In this document: positions 44,783 to 53,402 of the stretch, one piece after another
Position numbering within the stretch: position 1 is the first letter of the stretch
How the letters are laid out: every line of letters starts with the position of its first letter
Assembly: GCA_041920415.1 (NCBI GenBank)
Contig: JBHGYD010000020.1
Span: 1 to 64,000 of the forward strand
DNA: 64,000 nucleotides
Reading direction: 5' to 3'
From: JBHGYD01 sp041920415
Lineage (GTDB): Bacteria > Bacillota > Bacilli > Bacillales > Anoxybacillaceae
Program-made: the position numbers and the translations under genes
Notes under the pieces: generated by a model
Databases searched by the model: none
Seen by the model: only the letters and a program-made list of their open reading frames with translations
Told to the model about the DNA's origin: nothing

Positions 44783-45974
44783 CTATATAAAACTGATTTA
44801 ACTTTTCGACATGGAACTTAGGAAATCCTCACCCGACGCAATACATCGTCTGGGTTTTTGGAAATCTCAGTAAAAAACGTGTTCATCGCTTCTTCAATCG
44901 AAGAACGTGTCGGATGAAACCGATTGGCAATGACCGTCTCTTTTAGCCATCTCCATAATCGCTCAATGGAATTTAAATTTGGTGAATAGGGCGGTAGAGA
45001 AATCAAAAGGATCCGTCCGTTCTTGGCGATAAAATCCTGAATGAGTTGAGAACGATGGATTTTGGCATTGTCCACTACCATGGCAATCAGCTGATCTTTG
45101 TAGTGTTACGCTACCAACTGAAGAAACGGCAAAAAGATCTCCTGTTTACAAGAAGAGGAGGTTTGGTGTAACACTTCTCCTGTCATCGCGTTCAGAGTGT
45201 CAAATAAGGTGACGCTGGCATGATGTCCATATGTCGGCACTTGTTTTTGTTTTCCCACTTTTGACCATGCGGCATGAAGGCCCTGATACGCACGAACATG
45301 AGTCTCATCTTGATACAAGAGCACCGTATCGTTATTCAGAAGTTTTTTTAATCAGGTCAATTTTCCGTTCAAATGCCTGTTGTTTTTTCGGATCAGCTTT
45401 TACCAGTACATAAGTGGGACGAGGATAGATTAAACGCAATCGCCAAAGCATGCGCAAAATTCCTGTGCAACTCATCTCTACGTCATACGTGTTGCGCACA
45501 TACTCCCGAATGATCTGATTGGTATGGTTCATGATGAGGTACATCCCAATCCGTAATCAGAAGGAGAACTCGTTAAAATGACATGCTTGAGCTCGTTTTG
45601 TTGTTCGGCGGTTAAAAAGCATGTGCGTCCCAGTCCGCATTTTCGTTCTAATAACGCATCCATTCCACCTTCATTAAATTTTTTGACGTAGGTGGCCACG
45701 GATTGATGATGAAGATTACAAAGAGCAGCGACTTCTTTACCCATGTATCCTTCCATCACGAGACGAGCTGCGGTGATACGCATACGTAAGTGAATATTAT
45801 CCTGTTGTTTCTCTAATTTTTGTAAATCGTCTGGTGTGAAACCATGTGTATGAGTAATTGTGAGACGTGCCTTTGTTTCTTTCGCTCTTTCGTTCTTGAA
45901 TACTAGTTATAGTATGGACGAAAACGAAGAACGGTAATGGAACCAAGTTGAAAAAGTTAGTCAGTTATATATAG
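44783..45974 (-). mobile_element. Decayed IS630-family element
   Basis: About 1.19 kb, a normal IS630 size. Imperfect terminal inverted repeats of about 32 bp: CTATATAAAACTGATTTAAC... at 44783-44814, and the complement of CTATATATAACTGACTAACT... at 45943-45974. Both ends carry TA-rich tips, as expected for a family that targets TA. Confidence 0.8.
44818..45783 (-). pseudogene. IS630 transposase, broken into four pieces
   Basis: Read from 45783 leftward: helix-turn-helix part (RITAARLVMEGYMGKEVAAL), frameshift near 45535, middle part (YVRNTYDVEMSCTGILRML), frameshift near 45340 at a run of seven A, first catalytic region (YQDETHVRAYQG), an in-frame TAA at about 45103-45105, then VVDNAKIHRS and PNLNSIERLWRWLK, the second Asp and the Glu of the DDE triad. 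Three separate lesions make it inactive. Confidence 0.85.
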
Positions 45975-46084
45975 ATAACTGAAAAGTGAGAATGAAATAT
46001 TGATTTATTATTTCAAAGCTCTTGTGGAGAAAAACGAAAACCGGTGCAAAGAAAATTTTATGAATAAATGGAGGAAAGCAAGCT
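45784..46084. other. Right end of IS630 and chemoreceptor upstream region
   Basis: Holds the IS630 right repeat (to 45974) and about 110 bp before the chemoreceptor start. AATGGAGGAAAGCAAGCT is the ribosome-binding site. No clear sigma-A or sigma-D promoter recognised. Confidence 0.5.
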
Positions 46085-47776
46085 ATGAGGATTACAGTAG
46101 GGAAAAAGCTTTTCATTGGATTTTCTGTTGTATTATCCATTTTAGCCATAATAACAGCCATTGGTAGCTACCAAATTACAAGTGTCGATAACACTTACTC
46201 CAGCTTAATCGATAATCGTGTCAAAAAAGTTATGATTATGAAAGAATTAGTCATAAGACTTAAACAAGAGCAAGTGAATGCTCGTGGCTATTTGCTTACA
46301 GGTGACGATGCAGCAGCGCAAAACTTTGCAACGACGCATGAAGAGTATCAGCAGCTAAGCAGAGACTTAGAGAAGCGAATTACTCAGCCAAAAACCAAGG
46401 AGATTCTGAAAGAACTCAATCAACTGGAAAATAAATATTATCAGTTGGGTAATTATGCTTTTCAACTGAAAAAAGAAAACAAAATGGATGTATATACAAA
46501 ACAAGTGGCCAAACAAGTTGGCCAGACCGTCAAACAGTTTGAAGAAAAAGCAAAAGAGCTGAGCGATTATCAGCAAAAGCACTTAGAGGAAGGAAGTAAA
46601 GCTACTTCAGCAAAAGTGGCTTCGATTAAAAATTTAACCTTATTTCTAGGAATTGCAGCTATTATAGTGGGAATTAGCTTTGCATGGTATATAAGCCGCA
46701 TTATTTCCCAACCGGTCATCAAGCTTGCGGGAGCTGCTGAAAAAATTGCCGCAGGAGATCTTACCGCGGATGATATTAACATTACAAACAAAGACGAAAT
46801 CGGCGATTTAGCTCATTCGTTTAATCAAATGGCCAAAAGCTTGCGCGAACTGATTGAGCAAGTAAGCATCAATGCCGAACAAGTAGCTGCTTCTTCTGAG
46901 GAATTAACGGCGAGCGCGGAACAGACAACGAAAGCGAGCGAGCAAATCGCCTCTACAATGCAGGAAGTCGCAAGCGGAGTGGAGAAGCAAGTGCGAAGTG
47001 TGGAGGAGACTTCGCAAACTGTCAATGAAATGTCAATCGGCGTTCAGCAGGTTGCCAATAATGCGCAATCTGTTTCCGCGATTGCTATAGAGGCTTCAGA
47101 AAAGGCGTCCGAAGGAGGACAGGCGATTAATACGGCAGTTGAGCAGATGAATTCAATTAATGAAACGGTTAACGGCTTGGCGGATGCGATTAAAGGGTTA
47201 GGAGAACGCTCAAAAGAAATTGGACAAATTATTGAAGTCATTACAGGAATTGCCGAACAAACAAATCTGTTGGCATTGAACGCGGCGATTGAAGCAGCGA
47301 GAGCGGGAGAACAGGGACGCGGCTTTGCGGTCGTCGCGGATGAAGTGCGGAAGCTGGCAGAGCAATCAGCTCAATCAGCGCAACAAATTTCTCAACTAAT
47401 ATCGGCCATTCAAGAAGAAACGAACAAAGCCGTGCAATCGATGGAAACAGCCACAAAAGAAGTCGCGGCCGGCATTGGAGTAGTAAATAGAGCGGGAGAA
47501 TCATTCGGACAAATTCAACTTGCCATCAATGAAGTTACTTCGCAAATCCAAGAAGTTTCGTCTGCCGTTCAACAAATGGCAGCCGGAACGGAGCAGATGG
47601 TGCAATCGATGCAATTCATTACGCAAGTCGCAGAAACAACTTCATCAGGCACGCAAGAGGTATCAGCTGCGACGGAAGAGCAATTGGCATCGATGGAAGA
47701 GATCGCCTCATCTGCCACTTCGTTATCGAAAATGGCATCGGAACTGCAATCGCTTATCAGCAAATTTAAAGTTTGA
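46085..47776 (+). CDS. Methyl-accepting chemotaxis protein
   Basis: 563 aa. Membrane helix 1 at about 10-30, an extracellular four-helix-bundle ligand domain (31-185; RLKQEQVNARGYLLTGDD is typical of 4HB_MCP), membrane helix 2 at about 187-207, HAMP (about 208-262), then the coiled-coil signalling domain. The hairpin tip EQTNLLALNAAIEAARAGEQ is at about 391-410, followed by GRGFAVVADEVRKLAEQS. It passes ligand signals to CheA-CheW. Ligand unknown. It lies in the segment inserted after rlmH, with no other chemotaxis gene nearby. Confidence 0.95.
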   Translation: MRITVGKKLFIGFSVVLSILAIITAIGSYQITSVDNTYSSLIDNRVKKVMIMKELVIRLKQEQVNARGYLLTGDDAAAQNFATTHEEYQQLSRDLEKRITQPKTKEILKELNQLENKYYQLGNYAFQLKKENKMDVYTKQVAKQVGQTVKQFEEKAKELSDYQQKHLEEGSKATSAKVASIKNLTLFLGIAAIIVGISFAWYISRIISQPVIKLAGAAEKIAAGDLTADDINITNKDEIGDLAHSFNQMAKSLRELIEQVSINAEQVAASSEELTASAEQTTKASEQIASTMQEVASGVEKQVRSVEETSQTVNEMSIGVQQVANNAQSVSAIAIEASEKASEGGQAINTAVEQMNSINETVNGLADAIKGLGERSKEIGQIIEVITGIAEQTNLLALNAAIEAARAGEQGRGFAVVADEVRKLAEQSAQSAQQISQLISAIQEETNKAVQSMETATKEVAAGIGVVNRAGESFGQIQLAINEVTSQIQEVSSAVQQMAAGTEQMVQSMQFITQVAETTSSGTQEVSAATEEQLASMEEIASSATSLSKMASELQSLISKFKV

Positions 47777-47810
47777 CAAAAGAATATGGAGCAACAGGTT
47801 AATTAATTAA

Positions 47811-47916
47811 AAGGCTGACCTTAAATGAAAGTGTCAGATCCCACCACAACCATAATATATAGTACACAACGTCAGATGAGAACACTATATATTATGGATT
47901 TCGTGTGAGGTCAGCC
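47811..47916. repeat. 105-nt nested palindrome (possible MITE or terminator)
   Basis: Outer arms GGCTGACCT (47813-47821) and AGGTCAGCC (47908-47916) enclose inner arms CATAATATATAGT (47851-47863) and ACTATATATTATG (47884-47896), a perfect 13-bp pair. TTTTT follows on the plus strand and AAAA precedes, so it could end transcription of the chemoreceptor gene. Its size and terminal inverted repeats also fit a miniature transposable element. Confidence 0.7.
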
Positions 47917-48006
47917 ACTTTTTGATATAATTCTGGGTTCCTTTTTTACATTTATGTTTTACATTAATAAACAACAGAATTGAAAATTCGCTGATAGGTA
48001 CGTTAC

Positions 48007-48025
48007 GGAGAAACGTATCACAAAT
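48007..48025 (+). repeat. Second copy of the rlmH 3' end (candidate att, right copy)
   Basis: GGAGAAACGTATCACAAAT, 18 of 19 identical to 41546-41564. In the rlmH frame it reads G-E-T-Y-H-K followed by TAA, so it is an alternative rlmH end. Sequence further upstream (GGTACGTTAC) is unlike rlmH, so only the end is duplicated. Confidence 0.75.
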
Positions 48026-48052
48026 AAAGAGTTGAGAGACGTTTTAGATTCA

Positions 48053-48082
48053 AGTTTGCCGTAGGCTGGCAAACTTTTTTTT
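48053..48082 (+). terminator. Terminator after the second rlmH-end copy
   Basis: AGTTTGCC-GTAGGCT-GGCAAACT followed by TTTTTTT. It has no gene in front of it except the rlmH-end copy 27 nt upstream; probably the original rlmH terminator. Confidence 0.9.
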
Positions 48083-48085
48083 GAA

Positions 48086-48114
48086 TTGTAAGTGTTACTA
48101 TTACAAAATATAGT
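48086..48114 (+). promoter_or_regulatory. Probable promoter of the permease-glycerate kinase operon
   Basis: TTGTAA (48086-48091), 17-nt spacer, TATAGT (48109-48114), directly after the terminator and about 220 nt before the permease start. Confidence 0.6.
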
Positions 48115-48170
48115 AAAATGGTAAAAAGAGGGCTTCCTTACTATAACGAATATGTGTTTTCAGCAATGTT

Positions 48171-48196
48171 ATATCACAATCGTTTTGGTGTGATAT
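48171..48196. promoter_or_regulatory. Inverted repeat in the permease leader (possible operator)
   Basis: ATATCACA (48171-48178), 10 nt, TGTGATAT (48189-48196): perfect 8-bp arms, 50 nt downstream of the putative transcription start. A regulator-binding site or RNA hairpin; the cognate regulator is not in the window. Confidence 0.5.
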
Positions 48197-48338
48197 GTTA
48201 ACCACAAAGGTTTCGTTCATTTTATCGTGCAGTGATCTATTCTTTTATGAAAAGTGGGGGATGGATGAGTTTCGCAATGTTTTTTGATAAGGATGTGTAT
48301 ATTAAATCGATTACTTTACGGTGCCAGGGGGATATGAG

Positions 48339-49610
48339 ATGGTCAGCCAAGTAAGTGCCTTTGGCGCAATGATTGCTTTAATAGTTGCTATCATTCTTAT
48401 ATTAAGGAAAGTCCCGCCGGCTTATGGAATGATAATAGGTGCTTTCATTGGGGGAATGGTTGGCGGGGCCGATATAACGAATACGGTCAATATCATGATA
48501 GAAGGCGCAAAAGGAATGATTCCCGCTGTGCTTCGCATTTTAGCCGCAGGGGTGCTAGCAGGGGTACTGATTGAGTCCGGAGCGGCTGCGTCGATTGCCG
48601 AAACGATTGTGCGAAAGATCGGAGAAACACGTGTGTTACTTGCGTTAGCTGTCGCGACGATGATGTTAACAGCTGTCGGGGTATTTGTTGATGTCGCCGT
48701 CATTACGGTTGCGCCGATTGCATTAGCGATTGCTAGGTGCGCGAATTTGTCAAGAACGACCATTCTTTTTGCGATGATTGGCGGAGGAAAAGCCGGGAAC
48801 ATCATATCACCTAATCCGAATGCGATTGCCGCGTCAGATGCTTTTCATGTTCCATTAACATCATTGATGGCGGCAGGAGTGATACCTGCTGGTTTCGGGA
48901 TTGTCGTTACGTATATGATAGCGAAAAAGCTCATTCAAAAAGGTACGATTGTCGGTATTGTGACAGAAGAAAAAAGGAACGATAAAGAAACGCCTTCTTT
49001 TGTAACGGCCATTATTGCTCCGCTTATCGCTATTACATTATTAGCATTACGACCAATATGCAATATCGCTATTGACCCGATAATCGCTCTTCCTGTTGGC
49101 GGTATCATTGGCGCTATCGCAATGAAAAAGGCAAAACACATCAATGCCTATGCCATTTCTGGTTTATCGAAAATGTCTGATGTTGCGATTATGCTGTTAG
49201 GGACAGGGACATTAGCTGGGATTATCGCCGATTCATCGTTTAAAGATGTCATCATTAATGGATTAGCTCATTCGGGATTGCCAGCGTATTTATTAGCGCC
49301 GATTTCCGGCGTGTTCATGTCTGGCGCAACTGCTTCGACGACAGCCGGAACAGCGGTCGCAAGCAGTGTCTTCGGGGAAACGATTTTAAATCTTGGCGTC
49401 CCTGCCTTAGCCGGGGCGGCCATGATTCATGCTGGTGCCACTGTATTAGACCATTTGCCGCACGGGAGTTTTTTTCATGCGACAGCGGGAAGCGTTCATA
49501 TGGAAATGAACGAACGGCTTAAATTGATTCCGTATGAATCGCTCGTGGGGATTGCGTTAACAGTCATATCAACATTGATTTTTGGAGTATTTCAGTTTTT
49601 TGGAACATAA
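48339..49610 (+). CDS. GntP-family permease, probably for glycerate
   Basis: 423 aa from ATG 48339 with GGGGGATATGAG upstream; the earlier in-frame start at 48321 is less likely. About twelve membrane helices; GntP features include GGGKAGNIISPNPNAIAASD and ATASTTAGTAVASS. The family moves gluconate and other sugar acids with protons. Because the next gene, 18 bp on, is glycerate kinase, D-glycerate is the likely substrate (inference). Confidence 0.88.
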   Translation: MVSQVSAFGAMIALIVAIILILRKVPPAYGMIIGAFIGGMVGGADITNTVNIMIEGAKGMIPAVLRILAAGVLAGVLIESGAAASIAETIVRKIGETRVLLALAVATMMLTAVGVFVDVAVITVAPIALAIARCANLSRTTILFAMIGGGKAGNIISPNPNAIAASDAFHVPLTSLMAAGVIPAGFGIVVTYMIAKKLIQKGTIVGIVTEEKRNDKETPSFVTAIIAPLIAITLLALRPICNIAIDPIIALPVGGIIGAIAMKKAKHINAYAISGLSKMSDVAIMLLGTGTLAGIIADSSFKDVIINGLAHSGLPAYLLAPISGVFMSGATASTTAGTAVASSVFGETILNLGVPALAGAAMIHAGATVLDHLPHGSFFHATAGSVHMEMNERLKLIPYESLVGIALTVISTLIFGVFQFFGT

Positions 49611-49628
49611 AGAAATGGAGATGGAACG

Positions 49629-50774
49629 ATGAAAATTGTCATTGCACCCGATTCATTTAAAGAAAGTTTATCTGCGTTACAAGTAGCAAATGCCATTGAA
49701 AAAGGGTTTCGAGATGTATTTCCAGAAGCGGAGTATGTCAAAATCCCGATGGCCGATGGAGGAGAAGGAACGGTTCATGCGCTTGTTGACGCGACAGGAG
49801 GCACGGTTGTCGAAAAACGGGTTACAGGACCGTTAGGAGAACAGGTGAACGCCTTTTTCGGCTTGTTGGGTGGAGGAAAAACGGCTGTCATCGAAATGGC
49901 CGCTGCCTCAGGATTACATCTTGTTCCGAAAGAAAAACGAAACCCACTGATCACCACAACGAGAGGAACAGGGGAATTAATTCGAGCAGCTCTTGATGTG
50001 GGTGTCGAACATATTATTATCGGAATCGGTGGAAGCGCCACGAACGATGGTGGAGCTGGAATGATTCAAGCGCTAGGCGGCCGACTTCTTGATCGACATG
50101 GAAATGAGATTGCTTATGGCGGTGGAAGTTTATCACAATTAGCAACGATTGATCTTTCACATTTAGACCCGAGGTTAAAGAACGTAAAAATCGAAGTCGC
50201 TTGTGATGTTGATAATCCATTAATAGGACCAAGAGGCGCATCGGTAGTATTTGGACCACAAAAAGGTGCCACACCGGAAATGGCTCAGCAACTTGATGAA
50301 AATCTGAGCCACTATGCCAATATGATTGAACAAACGTTAGGAAAACAAATTCAAGACGTTCCAGGTGCAGGGGCAGCGGGTGGATTGGGCGCTGGGTTAC
50401 TGGCATTTCTTGAAGCTGAGTTAAGGCGAGGAATAGAAATTGTTCTTGATGCTGTCCAATTTGACAAACGAGTAAAAGACGCATCGCTTGTTATAACGGG
50501 AGAAGGGCGCATTGATGGTCAAACGATTTATGGAAAAACACCAGTAGGAGTCGCCAAAGCGGCGAAAAAATACAATATTCCTGTTATTGGTATTGCCGGT
50601 TCTTTATCTGACGATAGTGACGTTGTATTAGAGCATGGAATTGATGCTCTTTATAGTATCGTACCGGGAGTAATTCCGCTTTCAAAAGCATTTGAAAACG
50701 CGGAATATTATCTTAAACAAACAGCTCGTCAGATTGCGGCGACTCTGAAAATAGCGATCGATATGCAATATTAA
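49629..50774 (+). CDS. glxK: Glycerate kinase
   Basis: 381 aa, usual length of the GarK/GlxK type. Start MKIVIAPDSFKESLSALQVA and motifs MADGGEGTV, GIGGSATNDGGAGM, GAGAAGGLGAGL and GEGRIDGQT. It phosphorylates D-glycerate; this class generally makes 2-phosphoglycerate, which enters glycolysis. GGAGATGGAACG precedes the ATG. Forms an operon with the permease. Confidence 0.95.
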   Translation: MKIVIAPDSFKESLSALQVANAIEKGFRDVFPEAEYVKIPMADGGEGTVHALVDATGGTVVEKRVTGPLGEQVNAFFGLLGGGKTAVIEMAAASGLHLVPKEKRNPLITTTRGTGELIRAALDVGVEHIIIGIGGSATNDGGAGMIQALGGRLLDRHGNEIAYGGGSLSQLATIDLSHLDPRLKNVKIEVACDVDNPLIGPRGASVVFGPQKGATPEMAQQLDENLSHYANMIEQTLGKQIQDVPGAGAAGGLGAGLLAFLEAELRRGIEIVLDAVQFDKRVKDASLVITGEGRIDGQTIYGKTPVGVAKAAKKYNIPVIGIAGSLSDDSDVVLEHGIDALYSIVPGVIPLSKAFENAEYYLKQTARQIAATLKIAIDMQY

Positions 50775-50840
50775 TAACATTAATACAAATATGTACCAGG
50801 AATATGGTAAAACGTATGTTCATTCGTTTGGAAAATCATA

Positions 50841-50868
50841 AAAGAGCTACCTTATATGGTAGCTCTTT
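50841..50868. terminator. Bidirectional terminator
   Basis: AAAGAGCTACC-TTATAT-GGTAGCTCTTT, between the converging glycerate kinase and Rieske genes; T or A runs on both sides are short. Confidence 0.85.
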
Positions 50869-50875
50869 GTCATCA

Positions 50876-52396
50876 TTATTGGTAATCATTGATTTTGTTT
50901 AATGATTGTTTGGCTGGTCCTTCGATAACGTCACCGTGGATGGAGAAGCGGGAACCGTGGCAAGGGCAGTCCCATGTACGGTCGCCGCTGTTCCACTCTA
51001 CCTCGCACCCCATATGCGTACATGTCGTGTCGACGATGGACAACGTCCCGTTTTCGTCTTTATAGGCGCCCGCTCGTTTGCCATTGACGAGGACAACCGC
51101 TCCTTCGCCGTTTGCTAGGTCTTCTGGTGTACGAACCACCACTTCGATTTTCCCCTCAACAAGGTGTTTGGCGACATCGAGGTTTTGCGTAATGAAATGT
51201 TTGACGCTAGGGTCGGTATAAAACCTTGACGGCGTGTACAAGTCGCGATAACGGTTTTCCCGATTCATAATCAAATCGGTTAATAATAACCCGGCGACAG
51301 TCCCATTCGTCATCCCCCATTTTCGATACCCCGTCGCGACATAGATGTTCGGTGTGTTGGTGGTCATGTTTCCAATGTACGGAACTTTGTCTAATGTCGT
51401 TAAATCTTGAGCGGACCAGCGATAAGGAATCGATGTAACTGTAAACACTTCTGATGCAAATGATTGGAGCGCTTTGTAATGTTGAATCGTTGGAACTCCT
51501 TGTCCTGTTTTATGATTTTCTCCTCCAATAAGGATGAGTTTTTGATCGTTCATCATCGCATAACGAATCGAGCGTTTCGGATTGTCGGCGCTTAAATACA
51601 TGCCTCCAGGATAGTCTTGAGCGGTCTGCACCGCTAGTACATACGACCGTTCCGCATACATTCTTGAAAAATAAAATCCTCCGTCATAAAACGGAAAATG
51701 GGAACAAACGATGACATGTTTGCACGTAATTCGTTTTTTGTCTCTTGTTATAATCGTTAATGTTTCCCCTTGTTCAATATCTGCAGCCGTTGTATGTTCA
51801 TACATCATTCCGCCTTTCTGTACAATGACATCAACGAGTTTCGTTAAGTATTTCAGTGGATGAAATTGGGCTTGATTTTTCATCACAACAGCTGCTTTTA
51901 CCGGAATGGAAAGCGGAATCGTTTCGACGAATGCACCGTCAATGCCGAGTTTTTCGTATGCTTTCCATTCATTGATCAGCTTATTGAACGATGATGAAGA
52001 ATTCGTGTATATGTACGCGTCTTGTTCAGTAAAGTCGCAGTCTATATTCTGTTCCTTCACGGTACTTTTGATAAAATGTAGAGCTTCCATACAAGCTTCG
52101 TAGTACAGTTTTGCCTTTTCCTCACCGAGATGATTAATAAATTCATCGTAGATAAGGTCATGTTGAGCGGTAATTTTTGCCGTTGTATGTCCGGTTGTCC
52201 CATTTAAAAGGCGATCAGATTCGATGAGCGCAACTTTTAATCCTTCTTTCACAAGCAAATAAGCAGTCGTAATTCCAGAAATTCCCCCACCGACAATCGC
52301 GACATCAACGTTGATATCTTCTGTTAGTTTTGGAAAAGATGGGAGCGTGACAGATGTTCGCCAATACGGTTCGAGGGACGAAGGGAGAGATTGCAT
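50876..52396 (-). CDS. FAD-dependent oxidoreductase with C-terminal Rieske domain
   Basis: 506 aa, close to B. subtilis YhfW. An N-terminal DAO-type FAD domain (VAIVGGGISGITTAYLL near 32-48; TGHTTAKITAQHD) is followed by a Rieske [2Fe-2S] domain: C459-x-H461 (CTHMGC) and C477-x2-H480 (CPCHGSRF). Cytoplasmic, no signal. Likely oxidises an amine or amino-acid-like substrate with electrons passed through the Rieske centre; substrate unknown. AGGAGGAAT lies before two adjacent ATG codons; the second is chosen. Confidence 0.92.
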   Translation of the reverse strand: MQSLPSSLEPYWRTSVTLPSFPKLTEDINVDVAIVGGGISGITTAYLLVKEGLKVALIESDRLLNGTTGHTTAKITAQHDLIYDEFINHLGEEKAKLYYEACMEALHFIKSTVKEQNIDCDFTEQDAYIYTNSSSSFNKLINEWKAYEKLGIDGAFVETIPLSIPVKAAVVMKNQAQFHPLKYLTKLVDVIVQKGGMMYEHTTAADIEQGETLTIITRDKKRITCKHVIVCSHFPFYDGGFYFSRMYAERSYVLAVQTAQDYPGGMYLSADNPKRSIRYAMMNDQKLILIGGENHKTGQGVPTIQHYKALQSFASEVFTVTSIPYRWSAQDLTTLDKVPYIGNMTTNTPNIYVATGYRKWGMTNGTVAGLLLTDLIMNRENRYRDLYTPSRFYTDPSVKHFITQNLDVAKHLVEGKIEVVVRTPEDLANGEGAVVLVNGKRAGAYKDENGTLSIVDTTCTHMGCEVEWNSGDRTWDCPCHGSRFSIHGDVIEGPAKQSLNKINDYQ

Positions 52397-52638
52397 CATT
52401 ATTCCTCCTCATGATTTTTCTTATATACATAAATTCCCTTAAAATAAAAAAAATATCCCTTTTTTTCTTATAGACAGTTCATTGGGGCGGTAAGATATTT
52501 TTGGAAATGACGGTAAAAACAAACTTATGTTAAAATTTGAAGGAGGAAAACATTTTTGAAATAGGTAAAGGGAGTAACACCGGTAGTGTCCATTACAGAA
52601 ATACATACGAAAAATAAAAAAGATAGTAGGTCGATATT

Positions 52639-53256
52639 GTGATTTCCTTTCGAAACATGGAGCTATGTTTATTGATGAAAGAACTATGGAAAAAAGATGA
52701 GTTGACATTTCTTCATTCTTATCGTGTCACCAAAATCATGCTTTCATTTTTAAATTATTCTAGTATAGAAAATAAGAGACAAAAAGAGTTAGAAATAGGA
52801 GCGCTTCTTCACGATATTGGAAAAATAAAAGTCGACGAAGTGATTTTACGAAAAAAAGGAAAGCTTCTTGAACAAGAATTTTTGGAAATAAGGAAGCATC
52901 CAGAGTTGGGGGCAAAAATTTTAAGAGAATATGTGTTGGGAGATATGATTGAAAAAATGGCGCTTTACCACCATGAGCGCTGGGACGGAAAAGGTTATCC
53001 CCATCGATTAAAAGGGGAAGAAATTCCGCTGGAAGCCCGCATTTTATCGCTTGCTGACTCGCTTGAAGCGATGACGGGAATTCGTCCCTACCGCTCCTCA
53101 TTGAGCTGGGAAGAAGCATATGAAGAAATTCGAAAGGGAAAAGGAACGCAATTTGACCCGATATTAACGACGATGTTTCTTGAATGGATGGAATATGATG
53201 AAATTCCTATTCAGCAAAGTAGTGAACAAGCATTGTCGAAGATCATCAATCAGTAA
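52639..53256 (+). CDS. HD-GYP domain phosphodiesterase
   Basis: 205 aa from GTG 52639 (AGTAGGTCG upstream); ATG 52657 is an alternative. It is a stand-alone HD-GYP domain with all key residues: LLHDIGK (H58-D59, Lys62), HHERWDGKGYP (111-121), LADSLEAMT and GTQFDP. Expected to hydrolyse c-di-GMP. No sensor domain. Contrast the degenerate HD-GYP protein at 323-1411. A 240-bp divergent region separates it from the Rieske gene; it ends in a terminator. Confidence 0.92.
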   Translation: MISFRNMELCLLMKELWKKDELTFLHSYRVTKIMLSFLNYSSIENKRQKELEIGALLHDIGKIKVDEVILRKKGKLLEQEFLEIRKHPELGAKILREYVLGDMIEKMALYHHERWDGKGYPHRLKGEEIPLEARILSLADSLEAMTGIRPYRSSLSWEEAYEEIRKGKGTQFDPILTTMFLEWMEYDEIPIQQSSEQALSKIINQ

Positions 53257-53291
53257 AAAGGTAGATGTATAATAGAGCATCTGCCTTTTTC
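53255..53291 (+). terminator. HD-GYP gene terminator
   Basis: AAAAAGGTAGATG / CATCTGCCTTTTT stem at the end of the HD-GYP gene. Confidence 0.85.
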
Positions 53292-53402
53292 TTTTTTTGG
53301 CAATCACACGCAATGAGCAAGAAAGGTGATAAAATAAGAATCATAGGAAAGCGGTTGAATGATAGATTACTTTCATAAAATAATACAAGAGGGAGATTGG
53401 AA

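Larger units (their letters stand above)
47917..48338. other. Intergenic region: att copy, displaced terminator, permease promoter and palindrome
   Basis: 422 bp without a gene. It contains, in order, the right rlmH-like repeat (48007-48025), a terminator (48053-48082), a sigma-A promoter (48086-48114) and an inverted repeat (48171-48196), listed separately. The remaining 140 bp up to the permease is an untranslated leader with nothing recognised. Confidence 0.7.

Noticed and set aside
45325..45350. Programmed -1 frameshift in the IS630 transposase at the run of seven A
   Set aside because: Such slippage is known in IS630-type elements, but this copy also has a second frameshift near 45535 and an in-frame TAA near 45104, so it is a pseudogene.
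43777..47776. GEMM riboswitch controlling the chemoreceptor gene
   Set aside because: The regulator gene and the IS630 lie between, and two terminators end the leader directly before the regulator; control of the chemoreceptor could only be an ancestral arrangement.
41087..48025. Active SCC element
   Set aside because: No Ccr-type serine recombinase or other integrase is encoded between the two repeats; at most a remnant or a non-autonomous island.
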